From Chitinophagaceae bacterium (lineage in GTDB: Bacteria > Bacteroidota > Bacteroidia > Chitinophagales > Chitinophagaceae), in contig DPWF01000304.1 of NCBI GenBank assembly GCA_003526435.1, forward strand, positions 1-10,117: a stretch of DNA of 10,117 bases, in the 5' to 3' direction. Below the pieces are notes generated by a model, which was not told the origin of the DNA, ran no database searches, and was given only the letters and a program-made list of their open reading frames with translations. The position numbers and the translations under genes are program-made. Shown here piece after piece: positions 1 to 8,231 of this stretch (within the stretch, counting starts at the first letter, position 1; each line of letters starts with the position of its first letter).

Positions 1-301
1 TAGAAGCTTTCAGGGTGCTGATGTAAACCAGCGGGTAGCCAGTAACCCCGCTCTCAACCCATACAAAGAAGGTTTACCAGACAGCGTACAGCAGCAACTT
101 GCCACTGATTATGAAAACTTATTCAAACTCTTCCTCAAACATAAAGACAAAGTAACCCGTATTACTTTCTGGGGTGTAAACGACGGACAAAGCTGGCTGA
201 ATGACTGGCCCGTAAGAGGCAGAACCAATTACCCGTTGTTGTTTGATCGTGAGTTCAATGCCAAACCTGCTTTTTATAAAGTGATCGGAACAAAAAAATA
301 A
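1..301 (+). CDS. GH10 endo-beta-1,4-xylanase, C-terminal end (5' truncated)
   Basis: This is the last 99 codons of a gene whose start lies before the window; reading begins at base 2 and ends with TAA at 299-301. The segment ITFWGVNDGQSWLNDWP followed by PLLFDREFNAKPAFYKVI is the classic closing strand and helix of the GH10 (beta/alpha)8 barrel. Its Trp residues line the substrate cleft near the cleaved bond. GH10 enzymes hydrolyse internal beta-1,4 bonds of xylan with retention. The two catalytic glutamates, any carbohydrate-binding domain and the signal peptide would all be upstream, so activity and location cannot be judged here. The protein ends right after the barrel, with no C-terminal extra domain or type IX sorting domain. 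The symporter gene begins 29 bases later, which suggests co-transcription. Family assignment is firm; exact substrate is inferred from the family and from the neighbouring xylan-type genes. Confidence 0.9.
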   Translation, partial: RSFQGADVNQRVASNPALNPYKEGLPDSVQQQLATDYENLFKLFLKHKDKVTRITFWGVNDGQSWLNDWPVRGRTNYPLLFDREFNAKPAFYKVIGTKK

Positions 302-330
302 ACGGGTTAACAGCCCTATAAAAAAGCCAT

Positions 331-1773
331 ATGAATCAATTACCCACAAACAAATTATCGGTACTCGAAAAAATAGGTTATAGCCTTGGTGATCTGGCCG
401 CCAACCTGGTGTTTCAGACACTAATGACTTATCTCGCCTATTTCTATACAGATATTTATGGGCTCGAAACCAGCCATGCATCTGCCCTGATGCTTACGGT
501 AGGTCTGGTGGCTGCATTTGTATTCAACCCAATCATTGGCGCCATTGCTGACAGAACAGTATCGAGATGGGGTAAATTCAGACCATGGATATTATGGACG
601 GCTGTACCCCTCGGAGCGGTAGCCTTACTGGCTTTCAGCACACCGGATTTTTCCTACAAGGGAAAAGTTATCTATGCAGTTGTTACGTACACCCTTTTGT
701 TGCTATTGTATGCAGCCAACAACCTCCCCTATTCTGCACTTAGTGGTGTAATCATCGGCGATATGAAGGAACGCAATAGCATGTCGGCATATCGTTTTGT
801 TGCCGTGATGTTTGCACAGTTTTTTGTACAGGTATTTATGTTGCCGATCATTGAAACAGTTGGTAATGGTAATAAGGCGGCAGGCATTGAAACAGTTATG
901 ACATGGCTGGCCATCATCGGCACTGTAATGCTGATCATTACCTTTCTTACTACAAGGGAACGCATTGTACCCAAGCCTGAACAAAAATCGAGTCTGAAAC
1001 AAGACCTGAGCGATTTATTCAGCAACAGACCCTGGGTAATCATGCTTTCACTCACCACACTTGTATTTATTACACTTGCCATGAAAGGCGGTTCTTATGT
1101 TTACTATTTCAAGAACTATGTAGACAAGGAAAGCCTTACTGCTTTTGTAGCCCCCATTACAAATGTATTATCGGGCATAGGAATGAATTTTTTTGGTGAA
1201 GATCCTGTTTCGGCAGGTTTTGGTTTATTCAATGCCGGTGGTATCATATTCATGATTGTGGGAATTACCTTGTCGAAGCGTTATGCTGATAAATACGGTA
1301 AAAGAGATGTGTTTGGCATTACCCTGTTTATCTCTACACTTTTCATCATCGCTTTTGTTTTCTTTCCGCCTACATCGGTTGCACTGATGTTTACCTCACA
1401 GATATTACATGGTTTCTTTTATGGAATCACCATCCCATTGTTATGGGCCATGATTGCAGATGTAGCAGATTACAGTGAATGGAAAAATAACAGAAGAGCT
1501 ACTGCCATCATCTTTTCTGCAATGATGGTCGGGTTAAAAGTGGGTCTGAGTGTTGGCAGTGCTTTGTTAACTGCTATTCTCAATCTTTTTGATTATGTAC
1601 CCAACAGCGATGCTGTTCAAACCGCATCTGCCATTAACGGAACCAAATTTTTAGTGAGTGTATTTCCTGCCATTCCCTTTTTACTCGGGGCCGGATTATT
1701 GTTTTTCTATGAAATCAATAAAACCATGGAAACAAAGATTGAAGCTGACTTAAAAGAAAGACGCAACGCTTAA
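331..1773 (+). CDS. GPH-family sugar:cation symporter (XynP/UidB-like MFS transporter)
   Basis: A 480-residue polytopic inner-membrane protein with about 12 hydrophobic segments, the usual size for glycoside-pentoside-hexuronide (GPH) symporters. Family signs are the N-terminal GYSLGDLAANLVFQ segment, the loop 2-3 motif at residues 74-86 (DRTVSRWGKFRPW), the mid-protein loop YADKYGKRDVF, and the late motif near residues 372-389 (WAMIADVADYSEWKNNRR). These proteins import glycosides with Na+ or H+. Relatives next to xylosidase genes carry xylosides or xylo-oligosaccharides. The following gene encodes a signal-less GH43, so import followed by cytosolic cleavage is a sensible reading. A stretch near residues 262-298 between two membrane segments (ending SAGFGLFNAGG) looks like a longer connecting loop than in the basic fold. 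The ATG at 331 is chosen because the family-typical N-terminal helix starts within about 15 residues. Family is sure; the transported sugar is inferred. Confidence 0.92.
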   Translation: MNQLPTNKLSVLEKIGYSLGDLAANLVFQTLMTYLAYFYTDIYGLETSHASALMLTVGLVAAFVFNPIIGAIADRTVSRWGKFRPWILWTAVPLGAVALLAFSTPDFSYKGKVIYAVVTYTLLLLLYAANNLPYSALSGVIIGDMKERNSMSAYRFVAVMFAQFFVQVFMLPIIETVGNGNKAAGIETVMTWLAIIGTVMLIITFLTTRERIVPKPEQKSSLKQDLSDLFSNRPWVIMLSLTTLVFITLAMKGGSYVYYFKNYVDKESLTAFVAPITNVLSGIGMNFFGEDPVSAGFGLFNAGGIIFMIVGITLSKRYADKYGKRDVFGITLFISTLFIIAFVFFPPTSVALMFTSQILHGFFYGITIPLLWAMIADVADYSEWKNNRRATAIIFSAMMVGLKVGLSVGSALLTAILNLFDYVPNSDAVQTASAINGTKFLVSVFPAIPFLLGAGLLFFYEINKTMETKIEADLKERRNA

Positions 1774-1792
1774 TTTTTATAAATGAATATAT

Positions 1793-2830
1793 ATGCCTGA
1801 AGATCCGATTGATCATGTTGATTTTACCGAACTCAACAAAAAAGCAATATCACAGCCACTGGTAAGCCATATTTATACGGCTGATCCATCTGCGCATGTA
1901 TTCAATGGTAAGATTTATATCTATCCCTCACATGATATTGAAAATGATATACCCTTTGATGATCTTGGGAGTCATTTCGCCATGGAAGATTACCATATTC
2001 TCTCCATGGATACACCCGACTCACCAACTGTTGATCATGGCTGTGCCTTACATGTGAAAGATGTGCCCTGGGCCGACAAGCAGATGTGGGCACCCGATGC
2101 GGCTGAGAAAAACGGCACTTATTACCTGTTTTTCCCCGCAAAAGATCATCAGGGAATATTCAGGATCGGAGTAGCCAGAAGTTCATCGCCCACAGGTCCT
2201 TTTATACCTGAAACCGAAGCCATTGCCGGAAGTTTTTCAATTGATCCTGCAGTATTCCAGGACGATGATGGTGCTTATTACATGTATTTCGGAGGTATCT
2301 GGGGCGGTCAGTTGCAACGTTGGAGAACAGGATCATTCAAGGCAGAAGGCGAAGGCCCGCTTGCCCATCTTCCGGAAAAGAACGAACAGGCACTGTGTGC
2401 TAAAATGGCGCGCCTGTCTGATGATCTTTTATCATTTACAGAAACACCCAAAGACATCCTTATCATCGATGAAAACGGGAACCCACTTTTAGCTGGCGAC
2501 CATGAACGACGTTTTTTTGAAGCAAGCTGGATTCATAAATACAATGGCAAATATTATTTCTCCTATTCCACCGGCGATACACATTTCCTCTGTTATGCCA
2601 TCGGAAATAATCCTTATGGCCCGTTCACCTATGCCGGAAGGATTTTGGAACCTGTTGTTGGCTGGACTTCTCATCATTCCATTTGCGCTTTTGAAGGAAA
2701 GTGGTACCTGTTTTATCACGACAGCAGTTTAAGCAATGGCGTAACACATTTGAGAAGTGTGAAAGTAACCGAATTGATACACGATGAAGACGGATATATC
2801 CAAACCATTCAGCCTTATAAAAAACAATAA
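1793..2830 (+). CDS. Cytoplasmic GH43 beta-xylosidase/alpha-L-arabinofuranosidase (subfamily 1-like)
   Basis: A 345-residue single-domain GH43 five-bladed propeller without a signal peptide, hence probably cytoplasmic. The three catalytic acids are visible: general base Asp31 (TADPSAHVF), the pKa-modulating Asp151 (SIDPAVF) and general acid Glu243 (RRFFEASW). The segments YIYPSHD, MEDYHILSMD, KQMWAPDAA and GWTSHHSI resemble what I recall of subfamily GH43_1, which contains beta-xylosidases and enzymes with additional alpha-L-arabinofuranosidase activity. It inverts the anomeric centre and would release xylose, or arabinose, from short oligosaccharides. The gene lies 19 bases after the symporter gene, which fits a role in cutting imported oligosaccharides. 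ATG 1793 is chosen because it is in frame and leaves a short N-terminal tail before the first blade; the ATG at 1783 is in another frame and stops after five codons. Subfamily and exact specificity rest on motif memory, not on a search. Confidence 0.9.
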   Translation: MPEDPIDHVDFTELNKKAISQPLVSHIYTADPSAHVFNGKIYIYPSHDIENDIPFDDLGSHFAMEDYHILSMDTPDSPTVDHGCALHVKDVPWADKQMWAPDAAEKNGTYYLFFPAKDHQGIFRIGVARSSSPTGPFIPETEAIAGSFSIDPAVFQDDDGAYYMYFGGIWGGQLQRWRTGSFKAEGEGPLAHLPEKNEQALCAKMARLSDDLLSFTETPKDILIIDENGNPLLAGDHERRFFEASWIHKYNGKYYFSYSTGDTHFLCYAIGNNPYGPFTYAGRILEPVVGWTSHHSICAFEGKWYLFYHDSSLSNGVTHLRSVKVTELIHDEDGYIQTIQPYKKQ

Positions 2831-2847
2831 TCAAAAGTTGTATAACC

Positions 2848-4500
2848 ATGCTAAGAAGGATAATATCTCTTTTACTGCTTACAGTTGTACTGAGTAAAAT
2901 ACCAGCACAATCATTTCAGAATCCGATTCTGGCTGGGTATTATCCTGATCCAAGTATTTGCAGGGCGGGCGATGATTATTATATCGTGAACTCTTCATTT
3001 GCCTATTATCCGGGACTGCCCCTTTTTCACAGCAAAGACCTGTTGAACTGGAAACAGATTGGTTATGCGATGAACAGACCTGAGCAACTAAATCTTGATG
3101 GAGCCGGTGTGTCAAGAGGATTGTTTGCACCTGCTATCTCTTACCATAATGGCACTTTTTATATTGTATGTACCGAAGTGAGTAAGCTGGGCAATTTTGT
3201 CATTACCGCAAAAGATCCTAAAGGTCCCTGGAGCAATCCAGTAAAACTTCCTCAGGTAAATGGTATTGATCCATCATTGTTCTTTGATGATAATGGAAAA
3301 GCCTATATCGTTTTTAACAGTATTCCACCGAATAATATATCCATGCACAATGGTCACCGAACCATCCGCATGTTTGAATTTGATCCGGTAAATCTTAAAG
3401 TTGTTGGGGAAGAAAAATTATTGATCAATGGCGGTACCGATATGGCCAGCAAACCGGTATGGATTGAAGGACCTCACTTTATTAAAAAAGATGGCTGGTA
3501 TTACCTGATTTGTGCTGAAGGAGGCACCGGCTATAACCATTCTGAAGTTGTATTCAGAAGTAAATCACCTGAAGGTCCTTTTATTTCTTATGAAAAAAAT
3601 CCGATACTCACACAAAGACAGCTTGATCCTAAAAGAAAAAATCCCATTACCACAGCGGGGCATGCTGATTTTGTAGAAGGCAAAGACGGCAAATGGTGGG
3701 GTATATTTCTGGCCTGCCGGGCTTATGAAGATGATTATTACAATACAGGAAGAGAAACCTTTATGGCACCTGTAGTATGGAAAGACGGCTGGCCTGTATT
3801 CGATCTGGGTGGCGATGAAATAAAATACAGTTATCCGATCAATGCAAAAATTGATAAAAACAAAGAGCCTTTTAACGGTAATTATCATTTCAAAGATGAA
3901 TTCAATCAGTCATCATTAAATACACGGTATCAGTTTTTAAGAACTGTAAGAACTGAATGGTACAGTCTCAGCAAGAAACCAGGTTCATTGTCTTTACTGT
4001 TACAGGGTGAAACCGTATCCGGCAAGGGCAATCCATCTTTTGTGTCTTTTCATCAACCACATTTAAAAGGTTATGCTGCTACGGCACTCAGTTTTACACC
4101 TGCTGCTGAAAATGAAAAAGCAGGCATCCTTTTATTCCAGAATGAAAAAGTGCATTACTACCTGTGTAAGTCGCTAAAAGAAGGAAAAGAAGTAGTGGAA
4201 CTTTATAAAGGCGACTCACTGGTAAAAGCGGTTCCGCTGAATACAGAAACAGGCAGGGACATCTATTTAAAAATAGAAGCAAAAACAGATCAGTATGCAT
4301 TCTACTTCGCTACACAGAAAGAGAAATGGAACCTGTTGCTTGATCATGTTGATGCAAAATACCTGAGTACCAAATCGGCCGGAGGTTTTGTAGGATGTGT
4401 GTATGCCATGTATACCACTTCAAACGGAAAACCGTCCGATAACCATGCACTTTACAATTGGTTTGAAATAAAAAATAACGACGACGTGTATAAACAATAA
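2848..4500 (+). CDS. Exported GH43 beta-xylosidase/arabinofuranosidase with C-terminal beta-sandwich domain
   Basis: A 550-residue protein with an N-terminal signal peptide (charged MLRR, hydrophobic core, likely cut after Ala20 before Gln21), so periplasmic or secreted. Residues about 23-320 are a GH43 propeller: general base Asp34 (YYPDPSI), modulator Asp141 (GIDPSLF), general acid Glu207 (VWIEGPHF), and His272 in the AGHAD motif, which in this family sits near the central metal. Residues about 345-545 form the C-terminal concanavalin-A-like beta-sandwich (Beta_xylosidase C2 type), with the typical RTEWYSLSKKPGSL strand pair. In related enzymes this domain contributes to the active-site edge. 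The architecture matches the GH43 subfamilies 10-12 group; I cannot decide which. Expected action is removal of non-reducing xylose or arabinose from xylan fragments. It sits 17 bases after the cytoplasmic GH43 and 15 bases before the GH3 gene, so all three are probably made together. Confidence 0.92.
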   Translation: MLRRIISLLLLTVVLSKIPAQSFQNPILAGYYPDPSICRAGDDYYIVNSSFAYYPGLPLFHSKDLLNWKQIGYAMNRPEQLNLDGAGVSRGLFAPAISYHNGTFYIVCTEVSKLGNFVITAKDPKGPWSNPVKLPQVNGIDPSLFFDDNGKAYIVFNSIPPNNISMHNGHRTIRMFEFDPVNLKVVGEEKLLINGGTDMASKPVWIEGPHFIKKDGWYYLICAEGGTGYNHSEVVFRSKSPEGPFISYEKNPILTQRQLDPKRKNPITTAGHADFVEGKDGKWWGIFLACRAYEDDYYNTGRETFMAPVVWKDGWPVFDLGGDEIKYSYPINAKIDKNKEPFNGNYHFKDEFNQSSLNTRYQFLRTVRTEWYSLSKKPGSLSLLLQGETVSGKGNPSFVSFHQPHLKGYAATALSFTPAAENEKAGILLFQNEKVHYYLCKSLKEGKEVVELYKGDSLVKAVPLNTETGRDIYLKIEAKTDQYAFYFATQKEKWNLLLDHVDAKYLSTKSAGGFVGCVYAMYTTSNGKPSDNHALYNWFEIKNNDDVYKQ

Positions 4501-4515
4501 TAGAACCTACTGTTT

Positions 4516-7134
4516 ATGAAAAAGATGGCTGCCATTGCGCTTGTGCTAACCGGGTTACATGGTATGGCACAGGAATACAAATCCTATCCCATGTGGAACC
4601 ATCGGTTACCGATGGAACAAAGGGTGAATGATGTGGTACAAAGATTAACCCTGGAAGAAAAAGTAGCACAGATGCTGAATGCTACACCGGCCATTCCACG
4701 TCTTGGTATCCCGGCATATGACTGGTGGAATGAAGTGTTGCATGGCGTAGCCAGAACACCCTACAGGGTTACTTCATACCCACAAGCCATTGCCATGGCA
4801 GCTACCTGGGATACTAACTCATTAAAAAGCATGGCCGATTATTCAGCCATTGAAGGAAGGGCGGTACACAATAAAGCCATTCAGGAAAACAAAACAAATG
4901 AACGATACCTGGGTCTGACTTACTGGACACCCAATATCAATATCTTTCGTGACCCACGCTGGGGCCGTGGACAGGAGACCTATGGTGAGGACCCTTTTCT
5001 GACGACTTATCTTGGTGCCGCTTTTGTAAGAGGTTTACAGGGCAACGACCCCAAATATTTAAAAGCTGCAGCCTGTGCCAAACATTTTGCTGTGCATAGT
5101 GGACCAGAACCTTCCCGACATTCAGATAATTTTAATCCAACAATATATGATCTCTGGGATACCTATCTGCCTGCTTTTAAAGAACTAATTACAAAAGCAA
5201 ACGTAGAAGGTGTTATGTGTGCTTATAATGCAGTAAACACACAACCCTGCTGTGGTAACGATTTGTTGATGAATGATATTCTGCGTAAGCAGTGGAAGTT
5301 TACAGGTTATGTAACCAGCGATTGCTGGGCCATCGACGATTTCTTCAAATACCATAAAACACATAAAAACGCTACAGAATCTGCAGTAGATGCTGTATTA
5401 CACGGTACCGATCTTGAATGTGGTCAGACAGTATATAAAACATTGATTGATGCAGTGAAACAAGGACTGATGAAAGAAGCCCAGTTAGACATTTCTCTAA
5501 AACGGTTATTTATGACCCGTTTTAAACTTGGCATGTTTGATCCGCCTTCCATTGTTCCCTATGCACAAACACCTGCTTCTGCTTTGGAAGCCCCTGCACA
5601 CCAGGCACATGCTTTGAAAATGGCGCAGCAATCTATCGTGTTGCTAAGAAACGAAAACAATATTTTACCGCTGTCGAAAAAAATCAAAAAGATTGCGGTA
5701 GTGGGGCCTAATGCCGACAACAGTATTGCAGTATTGGGTAATTACAATGGTATTCCATCTAAAGTGATAACCCTGTTACAGGGTATTAAAGACAAACTGG
5801 GAAAGGATGTAGAAGTAGTATATGAGAAAGCCATCAATTTCACCAACGATACTTTACTGGTTTACAACGATCAGTTGGCCCAGTTTAACTGGAATGGCCA
5901 ACAAGGATTTAAAGCAGAATATTATAATAACCGTGAATTAAGTGGTAGTCCTGTAACAAGCAGAATAGAAAAAAATGTAGATCATTTCTGGCAGGAAGGA
6001 GAAGGGGTAACGGATGGCATCAGGGCCAATAATTTTTCTGCCCGCTATAGTTCAGTATTTACCGCTTCAAAAGACGGAGAGATCAGTCTGGAAGTAGAAG
6101 CCGATGATGGTTATCGTTTTCTTGTTAACAACAGAGAAGTAATCAATGCATGGCAGCGTAACCGCTGGGGTGCCCGCACACATCGCCTGAAAATAAAAAA
6201 GGATTCTGTTTACAATATCGTACTCGAATACTGGCAGGGCGATGGAAAGGCAAATGTGAGGTTACGCACCGGAAATTTTGAAAAAACAGATTTCAGGGTT
6301 TTAGCAAAGAGGTTGTCTGATGCGGATGCCATCATTTTTGCAGGAGGTATTTCACCTCAACTGGAAGGCGAAGAAATGCGGGTTGACTATCCCGGGTTTA
6401 ACGGTGGCGACCGCACAAGCATACAATTGCCTTCCGTTCAGACAAACCTGTTAAAAGCACTACAGGCTACCGGTAAACCGGTGGTATTTGTTATGATGAC
6501 AGGAAGTGCCATCGCCACTCCATGGGAAAGCAGAAATATTCCTGCAATTGTAAATGCATGGTATGGTGGTCAAAGCGCAGGCACTGCCATAGCCGATGTG
6601 TTATTCGGCGATTATAATCCCGCTGGCCGTTTACCTGTTACTTTTTATGAGAAAGACAGTGACCTGCCTGGTTTTATGGATTACTCGATGGAAGGCAGGA
6701 CCTATCGCTATTTCCGCGGAGAAGCTTTATATCCTTTTGGTTATGGGCTCAGCTATACCAGCTTTAATTATGATGGGCTTACTCTGACAAAAACAGTTGC
6801 CGTTAACAAACCTGTTACAGTAAGTGTAAGGGTAAAAAACAGCGGCACCAAAGATGGTGAAGAAGTGGTGCAGCTCTATGTTTCACACCTGCAAACAAAT
6901 ACAAAAACACCTGTGCGTGCTTTAAAGGGTTTTCAACGGATGATGTTAAAAGCCGGTGAAACCAGGCTGGTTCGTTTCACCCTTCGACCTGAAGATCTTT
7001 CTGTAGTAAATGATAAAACAGGTAACAGCTACCAGCCAAAAGGCAAAGTACAGATCAGTATTGGCGGGGGGCAGCCAGGTGTTAAGAACAAGACAACCAG
7101 CAATGTAGTAAGCGGTGTAGTACAGGTACGCTAA
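4516..7134 (+). CDS. Exported GH3 beta-xylosidase-type glycosidase with inserted PA14 domain
   Basis: An 872-residue protein with a Sec signal peptide (likely cut GMA|QE after residue 18). Domain order: GH3 TIM barrel about 25-350, then the alpha/beta sandwich about 385-750 interrupted by a PA14 domain at about 463-600 (FKAEYYNNRELSG to the DDGYRFLVNN strands), and a fibronectin-III-like domain about 770-865. The motif YDWWNEVLHGVAR (residues 68-80), Lys189-His190 for substrate binding and the nucleophile Asp269 (TSDCW) are present. The segment SPQLEGEEM (about 613-621) carries the probable acid/base Glu. The WWNEVLHGVA signature resembles plant and Bacteroidota GH3 beta-xylosidases and alpha-L-arabinofuranosidases more than plain beta-glucosidases. 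PA14 insertions occur in some GH3 enzymes and shape the positive subsites. Retaining hydrolysis of xylo-oligosaccharides in the periplasm is expected. The protein looks full length, with no broken motif. Exact sugar specificity is inferred. Confidence 0.92.
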   Translation: MKKMAAIALVLTGLHGMAQEYKSYPMWNHRLPMEQRVNDVVQRLTLEEKVAQMLNATPAIPRLGIPAYDWWNEVLHGVARTPYRVTSYPQAIAMAATWDTNSLKSMADYSAIEGRAVHNKAIQENKTNERYLGLTYWTPNINIFRDPRWGRGQETYGEDPFLTTYLGAAFVRGLQGNDPKYLKAAACAKHFAVHSGPEPSRHSDNFNPTIYDLWDTYLPAFKELITKANVEGVMCAYNAVNTQPCCGNDLLMNDILRKQWKFTGYVTSDCWAIDDFFKYHKTHKNATESAVDAVLHGTDLECGQTVYKTLIDAVKQGLMKEAQLDISLKRLFMTRFKLGMFDPPSIVPYAQTPASALEAPAHQAHALKMAQQSIVLLRNENNILPLSKKIKKIAVVGPNADNSIAVLGNYNGIPSKVITLLQGIKDKLGKDVEVVYEKAINFTNDTLLVYNDQLAQFNWNGQQGFKAEYYNNRELSGSPVTSRIEKNVDHFWQEGEGVTDGIRANNFSARYSSVFTASKDGEISLEVEADDGYRFLVNNREVINAWQRNRWGARTHRLKIKKDSVYNIVLEYWQGDGKANVRLRTGNFEKTDFRVLAKRLSDADAIIFAGGISPQLEGEEMRVDYPGFNGGDRTSIQLPSVQTNLLKALQATGKPVVFVMMTGSAIATPWESRNIPAIVNAWYGGQSAGTAIADVLFGDYNPAGRLPVTFYEKDSDLPGFMDYSMEGRTYRYFRGEALYPFGYGLSYTSFNYDGLTLTKTVAVNKPVTVSVRVKNSGTKDGEEVVQLYVSHLQTNTKTPVRALKGFQRMMLKAGETRLVRFTLRPEDLSVVNDKTGNSYQPKGKVQISIGGGQPGVKNKTTSNVVSGVVQVR

Positions 7135-7159
7135 AAGTGAATACGTTAAAATCAATACC

Positions 7160-8152
7160 ATGAAACCAATCATCTATTGCAGGATCTTATTTACAGCAGC
7201 ATTACTGCTCATGCTGACCAATACTTCTTCGGGGCAAGACAGAGATAAACTCTGGATCGATCTTTCAGATGCGTTACACATTCGCTACAAACAAAAAAGC
7301 CTGCTGACCTATCAGTTTAAAACCGTTTATCCTCCTGCCGGACAAGACACGAATTATAAAAGAAGTGGTTTTATTCATCCGCTGAATTCACCTAACGGAC
7401 AGGTACTGACCAGAATACAGCCACCTGATCATTATCATCATTACGGCATCTGGAATCCATGGACACACACTGTCTTTGAAAAAGACACCATCGATTTCTG
7501 GAACATCAAAGGAAAACAGGGAACAGTTCGTTTTGCAAAATTCACTTCGCAAAAAAGCAACCCGGATGCTGTTGAATACACGGCTCTCCATGAACACATT
7601 GTATTCAAAAAAGATGGCACAGAAAAAATAGCATTGAATGAATGGCAGACAGTAAAAGTGCATTCTTACAATGAGAAAGACCAGTCATATATCATTGATA
7701 TTACTTCTAAAATGGAATGTGCCACACAAAGTCCGTTATTGATTGTTGCCTACCGGTATGCCGGTTTAGGCTGGCGCGCCACTGAATACTGGAACAAGGA
7801 TAATTCAGAAATGCTGACTTCGGAAGGAAAAACAAGAGATAATACAGATAACTCCAAAGCGAAATGGATCATCACGTATGGGGCACTGCCTGATAACGAT
7901 GAAGGAGGAATGATAATGCTGTCGCACCCTTCTAATTACAATCATCCTGAACCATTGCGTATATGGGATAAAAAAGCAAATGGAGGTCGCGGTGATGTAT
8001 TTGTAAACTTCGCTCCTACGAAAGATAAAGACTGGTTACTAGAACCGGGTAAGACTTATATATTGAAATACAGGCTGGTGGTTTTTAATGGTAAAACGGA
8101 TGCGGCAAAAGCAGAAAAAGCATGGCAGTCTTATGTGACTGAAGTAAAGTAG
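7160..8152 (+). CDS. Exported DUF6807 (so-called PmoA) family protein
   Basis: A 330-residue protein with a Sec signal peptide (hydrophobic core ILFTAALLLML, probable cut near Gly25-Gln26), so probably periplasmic. It matches by motif the DUF6807 family, often labelled PmoA or methane oxygenase in databases: SGFIHPLNSPNGQVLTRI followed by the histidine-rich DHYHHYGIW at residues 90-98. The later segment GGRGDVFVNFAPTKDKDW and the closing ILKYRLVVFNG strands also fit. I know of no proven function. The DHxHH cluster looks like a metal or sugar site, and the family commonly occurs beside Gfo/Idh/MocA oxidoreductases and glycoside hydrolases. It has no membrane helices other than the signal, so it is unrelated to the integral-membrane methane monooxygenase subunit. 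The gene follows the GH3 gene by 25 bases and probably ends the upstream operon, as a 143-base gap comes next. Confidence 0.8.
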   Translation: MKPIIYCRILFTAALLLMLTNTSSGQDRDKLWIDLSDALHIRYKQKSLLTYQFKTVYPPAGQDTNYKRSGFIHPLNSPNGQVLTRIQPPDHYHHYGIWNPWTHTVFEKDTIDFWNIKGKQGTVRFAKFTSQKSNPDAVEYTALHEHIVFKKDGTEKIALNEWQTVKVHSYNEKDQSYIIDITSKMECATQSPLLIVAYRYAGLGWRATEYWNKDNSEMLTSEGKTRDNTDNSKAKWIITYGALPDNDEGGMIMLSHPSNYNHPEPLRIWDKKANGGRGDVFVNFAPTKDKDWLLEPGKTYILKYRLVVFNGKTDAAKAEKAWQSYVTEVK

Positions 8153-8181
8153 AACCGCTTCCGGCAAAGGCCGAGGATTGT

Positions 8182-8207
8182 TGTATCGCCATATGAACAG
8201 CGATACA
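8182..8207 (+). repeat. Inverted repeat / hairpin, 8-bp perfect stem
   Basis: TGTATCGC at 8182-8189 is the exact reverse complement of GCGATACA at 8200-8207, with a 10-base loop (8190-8199). The arms do not extend further and there is no T-rich tract directly after the stem, so it does not look like a standard intrinsic terminator. It may be an RNA hairpin that tunes read-through or message stability between the DUF6807 and oxidoreductase genes, or a DNA operator. Confidence 0.55.
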
Positions 8208-8216
8208 TGTATGGAA

Positions 8217-8231
8217 TTTGTGTTACACAAA
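8217..8231. promoter_or_regulatory. Candidate operator palindrome
   Basis: TTTGTGT at 8217-8223 and ACACAAA at 8225-8231 are perfect 7-base inverted arms around one central base. A short odd-length palindrome like this is the usual form of a site for a dimeric repressor or activator. It lies 64 bases upstream of the preferred start of the Gfo/Idh/MocA gene, a sensible place for control of that gene. No regulator gene is in the window, so the binding protein is unknown. Chance occurrence in AT-rich DNA is possible. Confidence 0.4.

Noticed and set aside
119..481. Antisense open frame of 120 codons across the GH10/symporter junction
   Set aside because: It covers the opposite strand of two clear genes, and its translation shows no family-like pattern. 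Other antisense and shifted frames in the window were rejected for the same reason.
1783..1800. A five-codon open frame (ATG 1783 to TGA 1800) overlapping the start of the cytoplasmic GH43 gene
   Set aside because: It is too short to support as a gene or leader peptide and is likely chance in AT-rich sequence.
7160..8152. Methane/ammonia monooxygenase subunit (PmoA)
   Set aside because: True PmoA is an integral membrane protein with several helices; this protein is soluble after signal removal and sits among glycoside hydrolases. The label is a database naming artefact.
8158..8176. Rho-independent terminator after the DUF6807 gene
   Set aside because: The CGGC/GCCG hairpin is short, needs a bulge to extend, and is followed by ATTGTTGT rather than a T-run. 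It is mentioned only within the intergenic entry.
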